Below the pieces are notes generated by a model. The model was not told the DNA's origin. It made no database searches and worked only from the letters and a program-made list of their open reading frames with translations. A DNA stretch of 64,000 nt, taken from assembly GCA_944325605.1 (NCBI GenBank), contig CALVAX010000008.1, forward strand, positions 1 to 64,000. The letters run 5' to 3'. Below, one piece after another: positions 42,924 to 52,192 of the stretch (within the stretch, counting starts at the first letter, position 1; every line of letters starts with the position of its first letter). The translations under genes were made by a program, and so were the position numbers. Origin of the DNA: Candidatus Gastranaerophilales bacterium (GTDB lineage: Bacteria; Cyanobacteriota; Vampirovibrionia; Gastranaerophilales; Gastranaerophilaceae).

Positions 42924-43844
42924 TTATGACTTATCTTCATTAAGTTTTTCTAATTCTGTTTTTAAAGCCTCATCAGCCAGATCTTTTGTGTCGTGAAGAT
43001 CTCCGACTTGTTTTCCGTCAATATATACCGCCCATTTTGACCCGACCTGTTTTGTTTCGCTCTTGTAGGTATCATGCTGCGCAAGGTCATATGTGCTGGT
43101 TGGAGTTGCCTCTTCCGGTTTTTCTATAGAACTATCCCAGGTATATGTTTTGCCCTGGAATTCTACTTCTGTCGGAAGGCTGATTTCTCCTTTAGGTAAG
43201 GCTTTACCTTCAAATATAATATCGCAAAGCCCTTTTATCTCGCTGTCAGTAAGCGCTTTTCCGTCAGGTGACTTGTACATTGTGGCGACAATGTTGTAGC
43301 CCGTATGGCCTTTAACCTGATCACCGTCTTTTTCTGCAGCAACATTAAATGTTACAGTTTCAGGCTCTTGTTTAACTTCTTCGACCTTTCCGTTGTGTTC
43401 TTGCTGATAAGCTTCGGAAGCCGCTCTTAAATTTTGAATTTCTTGTGCCTGAGCCTTAAGCTTGGCATTTTCTTCGGTAAGCTGGTCAAGACTTTTTTGC
43501 ATTTGGCTCAGTTGATTTTTTGTATCTTCCATCCACTGCTTTTCGCCATCGGTTAAGCCATCTTGCGCCGGTGTTTCAACATCGCCTTTGCCGTCAGCTT
43601 TTTGCGGCAGAAATGCACTTGCAATAGCTCCGCCTAAGGCGCCAATTGCACCTAATGCAATGCCCCATTTTTCGCCTTTGCTCAGTCCTGTATCATAATA
43701 ACCATAAGCATCCATCATAGGAAAGAATCCGCCGCCAAAATTGTTTATGGTGGTTTCTTTATGGTTTATATTAACCGTTCTTGGGCCTGCCCACGGTCTG
43801 TGGAGTCCGGCTCTTAATGGTTGATATCCTATTGGTCCGCCCAT
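42924..43844 (-). CDS. NFGGG-motif coiled-coil protein, paralog 1
   Basis: 306 aa. N-terminal RTVNINHKETTINNFGGG matches the next gene; then Asp/Tyr residues, a hydrophobic Gly/Ala helix near 57-75 (WGIALGAIGALGGAIASAFL), a coiled coil about 90-150, and a beta-rich C-terminal domain (GHTGYNIVATMYKSPDGKAL). No signal peptide. AAGGAGATA precedes the ATG and the shared promoter-like module (43872-43930) lies just upstream. Probably a two-gene transcript with 42015. Function unknown. Confidence 0.82.
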   Translation of the reverse strand: MGGPIGYQPLRAGLHRPWAGPRTVNINHKETTINNFGGGFFPMMDAYGYYDTGLSKGEKWGIALGAIGALGGAIASAFLPQKADGKGDVETPAQDGLTDGEKQWMEDTKNQLSQMQKSLDQLTEENAKLKAQAQEIQNLRAASEAYQQEHNGKVEEVKQEPETVTFNVAAEKDGDQVKGHTGYNIVATMYKSPDGKALTDSEIKGLCDIIFEGKALPKGEISLPTEVEFQGKTYTWDSSIEKPEEATPTSTYDLAQHDTYKSETKQVGSKWAVYIDGKQVGDLHDTKDLADEALKTELEKLNEDKS

Positions 43845-43871
43845 GTTATCTCCTTAGCTTCTATCTTCTTA

Positions 43872-43930
43872 TATATATAAAGTATATAAGAGTTTATATA
43901 TTGCGTGTTTTTTAAATATTTGTTACAATA
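43872..43930 (-). promoter_or_regulatory. Shared promoter-like module, copy 3
   Basis: Read on the minus strand: TATTGTAAC (43922-43930), 17 bp, GCAAT (43900-43904), 11 bp, TATATACTTTATATATA (43872-43888). Matches copies 1 and 2 in all three boxes and in the 11-bp gap. It precedes the NFGGG operon. Confidence 0.7.
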
Positions 43931-43998
43931 CTTAATATTTATAGAAGCTATATATTTTATATGTTCCCGAAATTTATGATTTTTACTCGTTTTGGGGG

Positions 43999-44165
43999 AT
44001 TTATATAGCAAATTCCACCAAAAATTTTCAAAACTACGTCATACTGGGCGTTAGCGAAGTATCTAAATAAGATTCTTCGGGCTAAAGCCCTCAGAATAAC
44101 ATGACGGACAAAATAGGGCGGTATTTTATCGTAAAGAACTTTTCGTCCTAACGTCTTATCGTCTT
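43999..44165. repeat. Dispersed palindromic element plus repeat-A fragment
   Basis: GTCATACTG...GCGAAGTATCT and AGATTCTTCGGGCTAAAGCCCTCAGAATAACATGAC arms fold back (about 44036-44105). A GACAAAATAGGG follows, like the end of the 682-881 element. A related element is at 61959-62085 in the other arrangement. At about 44125-44160 the reverse complement of the repeat-A head (GACGATAAG.CGTTA.GACG) appears. No gene in 43931-44171. Confidence 0.7.
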
Positions 44166-44171
44166 GCAGAC

Positions 44172-46556
44172 TTATATATCCAGCCCCGTGAAAAGTTGAA
44201 GGCTTGAGGCATTATTTAGAGCCGGATAATCTTTTATGTCATAGCTGTTTATAAAATTTATTGCTTCATAGCGGGCTTTTTCTAAAATTTCGGCATCTCT
44301 TACAATATCCGAGATGATTAAATCAGGCAGACCTGACTGTCTTGTGCCTAAAAATTCGCCGGGGCCTCTTAATTGTAAATCTTTTTCGGCAATGACAAAA
44401 CCGTCATTTGTCTGCGTCATAATCCCGAGGCGTTCGCGGGTTTCCTGAGAGCGCGATGATGAAACAAGAATGCAATAGGATTGAAGGCTGCTTCTGCCGA
44501 CACGTCCTCTAAGCTGATGAAGCTGGCTTAAGCCGAATCTTTCCGCATTTTCAATTACCATAACGGTTGCGTTCGGAACATCAACCCCGACTTCCACAAC
44601 GGTTGTGGACACAAGAATGTTGTATTTGCCGTTTTTGAAATCTTCCATTACCTGTTCTTTTTCGTCGTTTTTAAGTTTGCCGTGAAGAAGTCCTATTTTC
44701 ATATCGGGAAAAACTTCTGATTGAAGGCGTTCAGCTTCTTTTGTGGCGGCTTTTGCAGAAAGAGTTTCACTTTCATCAATCAGCGGATAAACAACGTATG
44801 CCTGACGTCCTGCGGCGACCTCCTGCTTTATCAGGTCATAAACGCTTTTGTGCGAGGAGGTCAGGTAAGTTTTTATCGGAAGTCTGCCTTTTGGAAGTTC
44901 GTCTATTATTGTTAAATCAAGGTCGCCGTGAACTGTAAGTGCAAGAGTTCTTGGAATCGGGGTGGCTGTCATCGTCAGCATCTGCGGGTTTTGAGATTTT
45001 TTCTTTAAGACATTCCGCTGTTTTACGCCGAACCTGTGCTGTTCATCAACAACGATTGCACCGAGGTTGTTAAAGTCTGTTGTGTCCTGAATGAGTGCGT
45101 GAGTGCCGACTGCTATATTTGTCTGACCGTTTCTTAAATCAGTCTGGAACTTTTCTCTTGTCTTTTTATTCTGGCTGCCGAGGAATAGTCCGACACTTAA
45201 TCCTAGCGGTGTCAGCCAGTTTACAAGGTTGTTATAATGCTGCTGTGCTAAGATTTCTGTCGGTGCCATCAGTGCGCCCTGATAGCCGTTTTCAACTCCT
45301 GCCAGAAGCATAATACATGCAACAACGGTTTTTCCGCTTCCGACATCTCCCTGCAGAAGTCTTGCCATAGGTTTTTCAGAGTGAAGGTCATTCAAAATCT
45401 CATTCACAGCCCTTTTCTGTCCGCCCGTTAGTTCAAACGGCAGACTGTCAATGAATTTCTGCACCAGTCCATCGCGTTTGACCTCCAGCGCAATTGCAGA
45501 GTGTTTGTTGTTTTCGTTTCTTAGCCTTACCATTTTTAGCTGGACAATAAAAAGTTCTTCAAAAATCAGACTGAAGCGGGCTTTTTCTAACAATTCCTGA
45601 TTCTCCGGAAAGTGAATCTGCTCTATTGCAGTTTTTTTGTCAAGCAAATCGTATTTTTCTTTAAGGTATTGCGGAAGAATGTCCGGAATTGAGTCTTTAT
45701 AAAGCTGAATTGCATTGAATATTGCTTTGCGAAGCGTTTTGACATTCAAATTTTCACAGACAGTGTAAATCGGAACAATCCGTGCCATATTAAGGTTTGA
45801 GTCGCTGTTTTCAAGAAATTCGCCTGTCATAATTGAGTATGAGGGTTTGTCGAAAGTCAGGCGATGATCGTAGTTGTTCATTTTAACGGTTCCTGAAACC
45901 ATAATGCCGGCATTAACAGGAAACTGGGCTTTCGTCCTTTCCAGCGTAAATCTGTTTCCTTTTGCATTGAAAAATCCGAGTTCTATAAATCCTGTTTCGT
46001 CAGCGATTTTGACTTTTACGACAGACAGATTGTTTCTGGAATTGAAAGCTGAAACTGATTTTACATATCCGAAAATAGTTGTTGACTGCCCTTCTTCAAG
46101 GTCGCGTATAAGGGTTCTGCTCGAGTAGTCGATATGCTTTCGCGGAAGATAAAAAATCAAATCCTGTGCTGTATAAATTCCGAGTTTATTCAGCATATAG
46201 GCAACTTTTGGCCCGACGCCTTTAACATAAGTGACATCGGTTTCTGCGGGATTTTTAAGATGTTTTTCGGAAGAGGCGCTTTCGGTCTGAGGCTGAGCCT
46301 GATTGATTTCGGATCGGATAACTTTTACAAGATGTTCAATGGAGCGGCGCCTTTCCGGAACCGAGGCGACCGGATAGTGTGCGAAGGTTTCTGCAATAAC
46401 CTGCCATTTGGGATTTTTTTTTGAAAGTTTGTAGTATTTGTTTGCCTCAGAGATTATAAACTTTGAAAAACACTTTGTTTTTCCTCTGATATCAATGTAG
46501 CGGTGCTTTACCTCAACATCAATCGCAAGCTTAAGTTTTTCCAGATCCTCAATCAT
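44172..46556 (-). CDS. recG: ATP-dependent DNA helicase RecG
   Basis: 794 aa, about 110 residues longer at the N-terminus than E. coli RecG, as in cyanobacteria. It reverses stalled forks and processes branched DNA. Seen: the wedge/OB region about 145-270, Walker A LLQGDVGSGKTVVA near 391-404, VVDEQHRFGVKQR (DEQH), TMTATPIPRTLAL, VVEVGVDVPNATVMVIENAERFGLSQLHQLRGRVGRS. A helix-hairpin-helix-like TYVKGVGPKVAYMLNKLGI lies near 113. Single gene. Confidence 0.96.
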   Translation of the reverse strand: MIEDLEKLKLAIDVEVKHRYIDIRGKTKCFSKFIISEANKYYKLSKKNPKWQVIAETFAHYPVASVPERRRSIEHLVKVIRSEINQAQPQTESASSEKHLKNPAETDVTYVKGVGPKVAYMLNKLGIYTAQDLIFYLPRKHIDYSSRTLIRDLEEGQSTTIFGYVKSVSAFNSRNNLSVVKVKIADETGFIELGFFNAKGNRFTLERTKAQFPVNAGIMVSGTVKMNNYDHRLTFDKPSYSIMTGEFLENSDSNLNMARIVPIYTVCENLNVKTLRKAIFNAIQLYKDSIPDILPQYLKEKYDLLDKKTAIEQIHFPENQELLEKARFSLIFEELFIVQLKMVRLRNENNKHSAIALEVKRDGLVQKFIDSLPFELTGGQKRAVNEILNDLHSEKPMARLLQGDVGSGKTVVACIMLLAGVENGYQGALMAPTEILAQQHYNNLVNWLTPLGLSVGLFLGSQNKKTREKFQTDLRNGQTNIAVGTHALIQDTTDFNNLGAIVVDEQHRFGVKQRNVLKKKSQNPQMLTMTATPIPRTLALTVHGDLDLTIIDELPKGRLPIKTYLTSSHKSVYDLIKQEVAAGRQAYVVYPLIDESETLSAKAATKEAERLQSEVFPDMKIGLLHGKLKNDEKEQVMEDFKNGKYNILVSTTVVEVGVDVPNATVMVIENAERFGLSQLHQLRGRVGRSSLQSYCILVSSSRSQETRERLGIMTQTNDGFVIAEKDLQLRGPGEFLGTRQSGLPDLIISDIVRDAEILEKARYEAINFINSYDIKDYPALNNASSLQLFTGLDI

Positions 46557-46583
46557 AAATAAATTGTATCATAATTTATTATT

Positions 46584-47261
46584 TTAGCGCCACGGGTAAT
46601 CGTCGCGGATTTCCCAGCCGTCATGCAGAATGATTGCACCGCATGACTCCTGTGCCATTAAATTGCCCGGTTCTTTGCAAAGTCTTAGGAGCGTATCTCT
46701 GTCTTCTTGTTCATTTACCATTTCAAACTTTGGATAAACATACATGTAAAATGTATCTATGCCTACTGTATTAGGACGTTGTTTTCCATTTATGTCAACT
46801 CTGACAGTCAAACGGGGTTTTGTTTCAACTGTATTTGCGTTGAAATGCAGGTAGACACCATTAATTAAAGCAATACTGTAATGTGTGTGGGAAGTTGTTT
46901 CTATAAGTTTGCCGTCATTATTGTAATATTTGTATGCGTAAGGAGCTTTAGACGAGGCCATTTTGTCACTGTGTATAGTTTGCAAATACGGTTCAAAATA
47001 CATCTTTACAAATTCTTTTGTGCCGTTAGTGTCGCTGGAGCTTGTGTATGCCGGCAGAATCCAATCTTCACACTGTCCGTTTTTGGCTTCTGACATCCTC
47101 ACAGCCTGCATAAGCATTGAATAGGTTTGTTTAAGACGCTCTACCGTAACTTTTTTCTGATAATTTTTTATAACACCCGGCATTGTCATGCAGGCTACAA
47201 TGCCTATTATACCTAAAGTTATCAATACTTCAGCCATTGTAAATGCTTTAATCTTTTCCAC
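46584..47261 (-). CDS. Type IV pilin-like prepilin (class III signal)
   Basis: 225 aa. The N-terminus MEKIKA/FTMAEVLITLGIIGIVA has the prepilin peptidase cleavage site after Ala6, Phe at +1 and Glu at +5, then a hydrophobic helix. The globular part carries Cys residues. GAGGGG precedes the ATG. It would be a pilin-like or pseudopilin subunit processed by PilD and exported by a type II/IV system. It is divergent from the XRE regulator at 47363 and may be controlled by it. Confidence 0.88.
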   Translation of the reverse strand: MEKIKAFTMAEVLITLGIIGIVACMTMPGVIKNYQKKVTVERLKQTYSMLMQAVRMSEAKNGQCEDWILPAYTSSSDTNGTKEFVKMYFEPYLQTIHSDKMASSKAPYAYKYYNNDGKLIETTSHTHYSIALINGVYLHFNANTVETKPRLTVRVDINGKQRPNTVGIDTFYMYVYPKFEMVNEQEDRDTLLRLCKEPGNLMAQESCGAIILHDGWEIRDDYPWR

Positions 47262-47313
47262 GTCCCCTCCGTCGTAATTATAAATATATAGATTTTATAA
47301 CATCATATTTGCT

Positions 47314-47337
47314 ATAATAACGTATTGTTGTTATTAT
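47314..47337. promoter_or_regulatory. Palindromic operator between prepilin and XRE genes
   Basis: ATAATAAC (47314-47321), eight bases, GTTATTAT (47330-47337): perfect eight-base arms. The right arm overlaps the likely minus-35 TTGTTA (47328-47333) of the XRE gene, so the protein could repress its own promoter, and perhaps the divergent pilin gene. Confidence 0.65.
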
Positions 47338-47356
47338 GTCAAAATGTTAATATAAC
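47328..47356 (+). promoter_or_regulatory. Promoter of the XRE gene, leaderless
   Basis: TTGTTA (47328-47333), 17 bp, TATAAC (47351-47356), then six bases to the ATG. No ribosome binding site is visible. Confidence 0.6.
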
Positions 47357-47362
47357 GACATT

Positions 47363-47596
47363 ATGGGTAATATATCAACATTAGCAAAGAAGTTTTCAAC
47401 AAGGGTAAAATTTGAACGCACAAAACGCAGGTATTCTCAAGAGAAACTCGCAGAACTTGCAGGAATAGGCAGGTCAACTTTGACCCAGATTGAGGCGCAA
47501 ACTTCTTCACCTACTCTTGATATAGTTGAAAAAATTGCTAATGCACTTGAATACGAGCCTTATGAATTATTGATATTTAAAAATCTTGAGATTTAA
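47363..47596 (+). CDS. XRE-family helix-turn-helix regulator
   Basis: 77 aa, all Cro/CI-type HTH: FERTKRRYSQEKLAELAGIGRSTLTQIEAQTSSPTLDIVEKIANAL. No ligand or toxin partner domain. It has its own near-consensus promoter with an overlapping palindrome, so autoregulation is likely. The target may include the divergent prepilin gene. It converges with the cyclase gene (stop 47613), with no room for a partner gene, so it is not a toxin-antitoxin pair. Confidence 0.9.
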   Translation: MGNISTLAKKFSTRVKFERTKRRYSQEKLAELAGIGRSTLTQIEAQTSSPTLDIVEKIANALEYEPYELLIFKNLEI

Positions 47597-47612
47597 CTTA
47601 CTCTAAAATCTT

Positions 47613-49565
47613 TTAACTAAGCCGAAGAACTTCGTAAATATCCATTTTCTTTGCCTTACCGCGGATTGTAACTTCGCTGATTTTTATAACGTCCGCAATG
47701 CTGCTTACGTATGAGTATGTAGAACTGCTTATAAGAAAATTGGTGCGGTAAACTTTGTTGTAGCTTTCAATACGGCTTGCAAGGTTTACGGTGTCCCCGA
47801 TTACAGTGTACTCAAGGCGCTTTTCTGAACCTATATTCCCGACAAAGGCGTCGCCTGTGTTAATCCCGATACCGATTTCAATCTTGGGTTTACCTTCAAA
47901 AAGCCATTTGTCACGGAGTTCATCAACCTTTTTAAGCATTTCATAAGCGCATTTTACGGCATTAACAGGGTGATTCAAATCTTGTATTGGTTCTCCGAAT
48001 ATAGCCATAACAGCATCGCCTATAAATTTGTTGATAACTCCGTTGTATTTTGTGATTATCGGCTCTATTTCTGTAAAATATTCGTTCAGAATCTTTGAAA
48101 CTTCTTCTGCTGTCATCTTTTCGCTCATGCTTGTAAATCCGCGGATATCAGCAAACAATACCGTTACATTCGCACGTTTGCCGCCTAGTTTAATGTCGTC
48201 AATGTTTTTTACAACATTTTGCATAATGTCCTGCGAAAGATATTTGCCCATTGCCTGTTTGATTTTTTCTTTGTTTTTGCCCTCAACAATAAATCTGTAA
48301 GAATAAGCAAAAATCATCGTTATAAGCTGTATTCCGAGCGGCGTCACTACATTAACAGCCAAATCATGTTTGTAGCAGAATGCCGTAAATCCAAGATATC
48401 CCAGCGCTGTCAGGACAAGAATAAATATGGACTTGAATACTGAAAACCTGTTTATTACTGCAAACGTAAGTATACTCAGCAGCAATATAACAAACAAATC
48501 AAATTTCAACGAACTCATTTTCATAAGGTCGTTTTTGATAAAGTTACTCAAATTTATAGCCTGAAGATCAACTCCGGGATGTTCATGCAGCATCGGCGTC
48601 GGCTGTGCGTCTATAACTTTTATTGCTGAAGCCTTTGCGTTAGCACCCACAAAAACAATTTTGCCTTTTAATTCTTCTGGATTAATGATTGGAGGTTTTC
48701 CGGCCTTTATGTTGTCCAGGGAATCTAAAATGTCAACGGCCGAGTATTTTTTATGCGAAAAAGATGTTCTATCCTTAATTTTATAAAACTTGATGTAATT
48801 GTGAATACCGTTATAACTAACAAATGTCGGAATTGTCAGTCCTGTTTTATTAACTACAACACGGTCATCATAAAGCGTAAGTTTGTCCGCATTATTTAAA
48901 AGCATGTACATCTTTAAAGAAAGCGAAGGATAATATTTCTTTTTAAGCGATATGATAAGGTCATTAAATGTTAAGTATCCGTTAGAAGGTGACCTTGTCG
49001 AGTTAACTGAGCCTGTGTTTTTAACGGCAGCAAAATATTGTTGCGGGAACATTGAGAAGCTTCCGTATTTTGACGGATAAATATATTTTTCGCGCCTGTC
49101 ATCAATAGTTGTTCCGAATTTATCGAAAAATGCCTGTTCATATACTTCGGCAGTTTGATTATCAGCCGGCTTGTCGTCAATAAGGCTGAAGCCGACAACT
49201 AGATTGTTCGTATTTTTAACGGTATTAAAAAACAGTTTGTCGGATTGCGGATTATCTTTGTCAATGTTTGTAACAATAGCATCAAAGCCTATTAGCTCTG
49301 TGTCACAGTAATCCTTTAAATATTCAAATATTTTTGCGTATAATTCTCTTTTCCACGGCCATCTGTATTTTGCAGTAGATTTGTCATCAATAACAACCAG
49401 CACAATATCATCCGAGGCATTTTCATGTGCTGTGAAATTTTTTACCATAAAATTGTAGGCATTTGGTTCAAAAATTTGCCATGATATTAAAATTAATACT
49501 ATAGACAGTATTATGTAAAATAAAAATGAATATATGAAAAATGCTTTTGATTTTAAGTTTTTCAT
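47613..49565 (-). CDS. CHASE2-domain class III nucleotide cyclase
   Basis: 650 aa. A TM helix at about 10-30, an extracytoplasmic CHASE2 sensor (about 35-325), three more TM helices (about 345-420), then a class III cyclase domain about 450-630: VTVLFADIRGFTSMSE with metal-binding Asp, NKFIGDAVMAIFGEP with the second Asp, and GDTVNLASRIES. Makes cAMP (or cGMP) in response to an extracellular cue; base choice is not clear. The CHASE2-TM3-cyclase layout is common in cyanobacteria. No PilZ or receptor gene nearby. Single gene, upstream TATAAT-like region divergent to the aldolase. Confidence 0.93.
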   Translation of the reverse strand: MKNLKSKAFFIYSFLFYIILSIVLILISWQIFEPNAYNFMVKNFTAHENASDDIVLVVIDDKSTAKYRWPWKRELYAKIFEYLKDYCDTELIGFDAIVTNIDKDNPQSDKLFFNTVKNTNNLVVGFSLIDDKPADNQTAEVYEQAFFDKFGTTIDDRREKYIYPSKYGSFSMFPQQYFAAVKNTGSVNSTRSPSNGYLTFNDLIISLKKKYYPSLSLKMYMLLNNADKLTLYDDRVVVNKTGLTIPTFVSYNGIHNYIKFYKIKDRTSFSHKKYSAVDILDSLDNIKAGKPPIINPEELKGKIVFVGANAKASAIKVIDAQPTPMLHEHPGVDLQAINLSNFIKNDLMKMSSLKFDLFVILLLSILTFAVINRFSVFKSIFILVLTALGYLGFTAFCYKHDLAVNVVTPLGIQLITMIFAYSYRFIVEGKNKEKIKQAMGKYLSQDIMQNVVKNIDDIKLGGKRANVTVLFADIRGFTSMSEKMTAEEVSKILNEYFTEIEPIITKYNGVINKFIGDAVMAIFGEPIQDLNHPVNAVKCAYEMLKKVDELRDKWLFEGKPKIEIGIGINTGDAFVGNIGSEKRLEYTVIGDTVNLASRIESYNKVYRTNFLISSSTYSYVSSIADVIKISEVTIRGKAKKMDIYEVLRLS

Positions 49566-49613
49566 ACCCCTCCTTATTTTATGATATAATAAATTAAAAA
49601 AAAAGGATAGATT

Positions 49614-50222
49614 ATGAACGAAAATTTAGTAAAATTGTTATCACAGGAAAAATTGTTTCCGATAATAAGAAGCACAGAGCCTCAAATCGTTAGAGATACT
49701 GCTTATGCTTTAATTGACGGCGGAATTAGATTTATGGAAATTAATGTTGTCAATCCTGAAATTTATTACGTGATTGATGATGTTTCAAAGCATGCTAAAG
49801 TTTGTGCAGGCGGGATAATAACTTCTCTTCAGGCACAGACAGCAGTCGACGCAGGTGCGGAAGTTTTGTCTTCGCCTATATTCCAGATGAATCTTGTTAA
49901 GTTTTCTAAAGACAGACAGGTGCCGTTTATAGCGGGTGCTTCAACAGCTAACGAGGCTTATTCTGCATGGAAAGCCAGAGTTCCGCTTATAAAAGTGTAT
50001 CCGGTATCAGCTCTGGGCGGTGTATCATACCTTGAAAACCTTCTCAGACCAATGCCTTTTTTAAACGTTATGCCGACAGGCGCTGCAAAATTGTCTGAAA
50101 TTAAAGACTATATTAACGCCGGCGCTGTTGCCGTAGGGGTCGGACGGGATCTTTTAAGCGGGTATTCTTATGCGGAAATTACCGCACGTGTTAAAAATGT
50201 TCTAAATGAATTAAGGGATTAG
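49614..50222 (+). CDS. eda: KDPG aldolase family protein
   Basis: 202 aa. It cleaves 2-keto-3-deoxy-6-phosphogluconate to pyruvate and glyceraldehyde-3-phosphate. The Schiff-base Lys is in LIKVYPVSALG, the acidic residue in FMEINV, and VMPTGA binds phosphate. AAAAGGATAG precedes the ATG. It is one base before the next gene (sugar kinase), fitting the Entner-Doudoroff/hexuronate tail. First gene of an operon with a PfkB kinase and CsaB. Confidence 0.9.
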   Translation: MNENLVKLLSQEKLFPIIRSTEPQIVRDTAYALIDGGIRFMEINVVNPEIYYVIDDVSKHAKVCAGGIITSLQAQTAVDAGAEVLSSPIFQMNLVKFSKDRQVPFIAGASTANEAYSAWKARVPLIKVYPVSALGGVSYLENLLRPMPFLNVMPTGAAKLSEIKDYINAGAVAVGVGRDLLSGYSYAEITARVKNVLNELRD

Positions 50223-50223
50223 T

Positions 50224-51174
50224 ATGGACGAAAAACTAGACGTAATTACAATCGGTGAGAGTCTTATTGAACTTTCCAGCGATACTCATTTAAGCGAGGC
50301 TGATTGTCTAAAAAAATATTATGGCGGCGATGCTCTTGCAACTGCTGTTTCTGCGGCCAGAGCAGGCTCTAAAGTAGGGTTTATAACAAGAGTCGGCGAG
50401 GATGTTTTTAGAGATTATCTTATCAAAAGCTGGAAAGATGAAGGGCTGGATGTTTCACAGGTTAAGTCTTCTCCGGATCCGAACGGAATATACTTCATTG
50501 CAAGACCGGTCGGATGTAAAAAAGAATTTGCATACTACAGAAAGCGCATTGCTCCGGCAAAACTCTCTATTGATGATATTTCAGAAAGTTATATAGCTAA
50601 TTCAAAAGTGGTTTATGCCTCAGGTGTTACGCAATCACTTTCTATTTCAGCTAAGGAGGCTGTTGCTTCGGCTTTTAAATTTGCTAAAAAAAATGACGTT
50701 ATAACAGCATATGACCCGAACTTCTCAACTCAAATTACTACTCCTGAAAATGCTAAAGACGACTTTAATAATGTAATTTGCGATGTTGATGTGCTTTTTA
50801 TGAGTGCAAAGTATGATACGGTAAATATTTTAGAAATTGATTCTCTTGAAAATATCATGAAGTGCATTTGGGATATGGGAGTCGGAATTATTGTAATAAA
50901 AGATTCGCATGCAGGAGGGTATTACACAGGCTATAACGGTAATATTGTATTTTCTGAATTCTATGCCCGTGATGTCGTAGATACTACCTGCTCCGGAGAT
51001 GCATTTAACGGTGGATTTCTGCATGCAATAACCCACGGGCTTACTCCTTTTGAAGCTACACGTTTTGCTTCAATTGTTGCGGGACTTCAGGCTAACGGCA
51101 TCGGTGCTATTAAATCAATCCCGTACGGTGATGAGGTTTATCAAATATTTGAAAAGGGAGGCATTAATGCCTAA
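50224..51174 (+). CDS. PfkB-family sugar kinase, likely 2-keto-3-deoxygluconate kinase
   Basis: 316 aa. PfkB/ribokinase fold: VITIGESLIELSS, DALATAVSAARAG near the N-terminus and the signature DTTCSGDAFNGGFLHAI near 255-271 with the catalytic Asp. Adjacency to the KDPG aldolase suggests that it phosphorylates KDG. Its last bases hold the ribosome site (GGGAGG) and start of csaB. Confidence 0.88.
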   Translation: MDEKLDVITIGESLIELSSDTHLSEADCLKKYYGGDALATAVSAARAGSKVGFITRVGEDVFRDYLIKSWKDEGLDVSQVKSSPDPNGIYFIARPVGCKKEFAYYRKRIAPAKLSIDDISESYIANSKVVYASGVTQSLSISAKEAVASAFKFAKKNDVITAYDPNFSTQITTPENAKDDFNNVICDVDVLFMSAKYDTVNILEIDSLENIMKCIWDMGVGIIVIKDSHAGGYYTGYNGNIVFSEFYARDVVDTTCSGDAFNGGFLHAITHGLTPFEATRFASIVAGLQANGIGAIKSIPYGDEVYQIFEKGGINA

Positions 51175-52192
51175 AAAAGTTGTAATATCAGGTTATTACG
51201 GATTTGATAACTTCGGCGATGATGCAATCCTGTCTGTTTTATGTGAAAAATTGAAGGTATTAAATTCTGATATTACTGTTATTTCGGCAAATCCGTCAAA
51301 AACTTCCGTGGACTACGGGGTGGCGGCTGTTAAAAATTTTGATATTAAAAGTGTTGTAAATACTATTTCCTCTTCAGATATTCTGGTTTCCGGCGGAGGA
51401 AGCCTCTTGCAGGACGTTACAAGCCTTAAAAGCCTTTTGTATTACTCTTTTGTAATTGCCTGTGCTTTATTTTTTAAAAAAGACGTAATGATTTTTGCAC
51501 AGGGGATTGGGCCGCTAAAAAGGAAAATTTCGCAAAAAATAGTAAAATATTTGCTTTCTAGGGCAAAATATGTGTCTGTTCGTGACAAAAAAAGCCATGA
51601 ACTTTTGCAAAGCTGGAATATTAAGGCTGATCTTGTGAATGATCCTGTATATAATATTAAAATCCCTGATGTGCCCAAAAATTTCGCAGTTGGTGTGCAG
51701 TTAAGAGCGTTTCCGTCGGTTAATGATAGTTTCCTCAATGAACTTGCTGATAATTTAATTAAGCATTTTGCAAATCGAAAAGTTGAACTTTTTGTTTTTC
51801 AAGAAGCTCTTGATAAGGAAATTTGTCTGCATTTTGAGCGTATTTTAAAAACTAAAAATCCAAATATTGCTACAAAAATTATTTATTATAAAAACAGAAC
51901 GGAAACCTTTAAGCGTATAGCACAGCTCGAGTGTATGATAGCAATGCGTTTTCATGCTGTTATTGCAGCGCTGAAGGCCGGTGTTAAAACTGCAGGTATA
52001 AATTATGATATTAAAGTTGAAAAACTCGCTGAAGAAGCTTCTATACCTCTGATTTCACTTGAATCCGGTAAAAATAATTATGAAGAAATTTTTAATTTGC
52101 TAAAATCTCTCAATTCTGCAGAATTAAGAAATTTTGCTTTGTCAAAACATCTGGATTGGTCTGGATTTGAAAATTTATTCATTACCCATTAG
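51167..52192 (+). CDS. csaB: Polysaccharide pyruvyl transferase CsaB
   Basis: 341 aa from ATG 51167, which overlaps the kinase stop by eight bases; the frame stays open to 51050, but that lies inside pfkB. GYYGFDNFGDDAILSV at the N-terminus, SGGGSLLQD, GIGPL, and MRFHAVIAALKAGV near 275-288 are typical of CsaB. It adds pyruvate ketals to cell-wall polysaccharide, the ligand of SLH domains; an SLH protein is at 24814. The 3' end overlaps the EF-hand gene by 18 bases. Confidence 0.92.
   Translation: MPKKVVISGYYGFDNFGDDAILSVLCEKLKVLNSDITVISANPSKTSVDYGVAAVKNFDIKSVVNTISSSDILVSGGGSLLQDVTSLKSLLYYSFVIACALFFKKDVMIFAQGIGPLKRKISQKIVKYLLSRAKYVSVRDKKSHELLQSWNIKADLVNDPVYNIKIPDVPKNFAVGVQLRAFPSVNDSFLNELADNLIKHFANRKVELFVFQEALDKEICLHFERILKTKNPNIATKIIYYKNRTETFKRIAQLECMIAMRFHAVIAALKAGVKTAGINYDIKVEKLAEEASIPLISLESGKNNYEEIFNLLKSLNSAELRNFALSKHLDWSGFENLFITH

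Noticed and set aside
47363-47596. Antitoxin of a toxin-antitoxin pair
   Set aside because: No partner gene fits: the prepilin is divergent and the cyclase converges within 17 bases.
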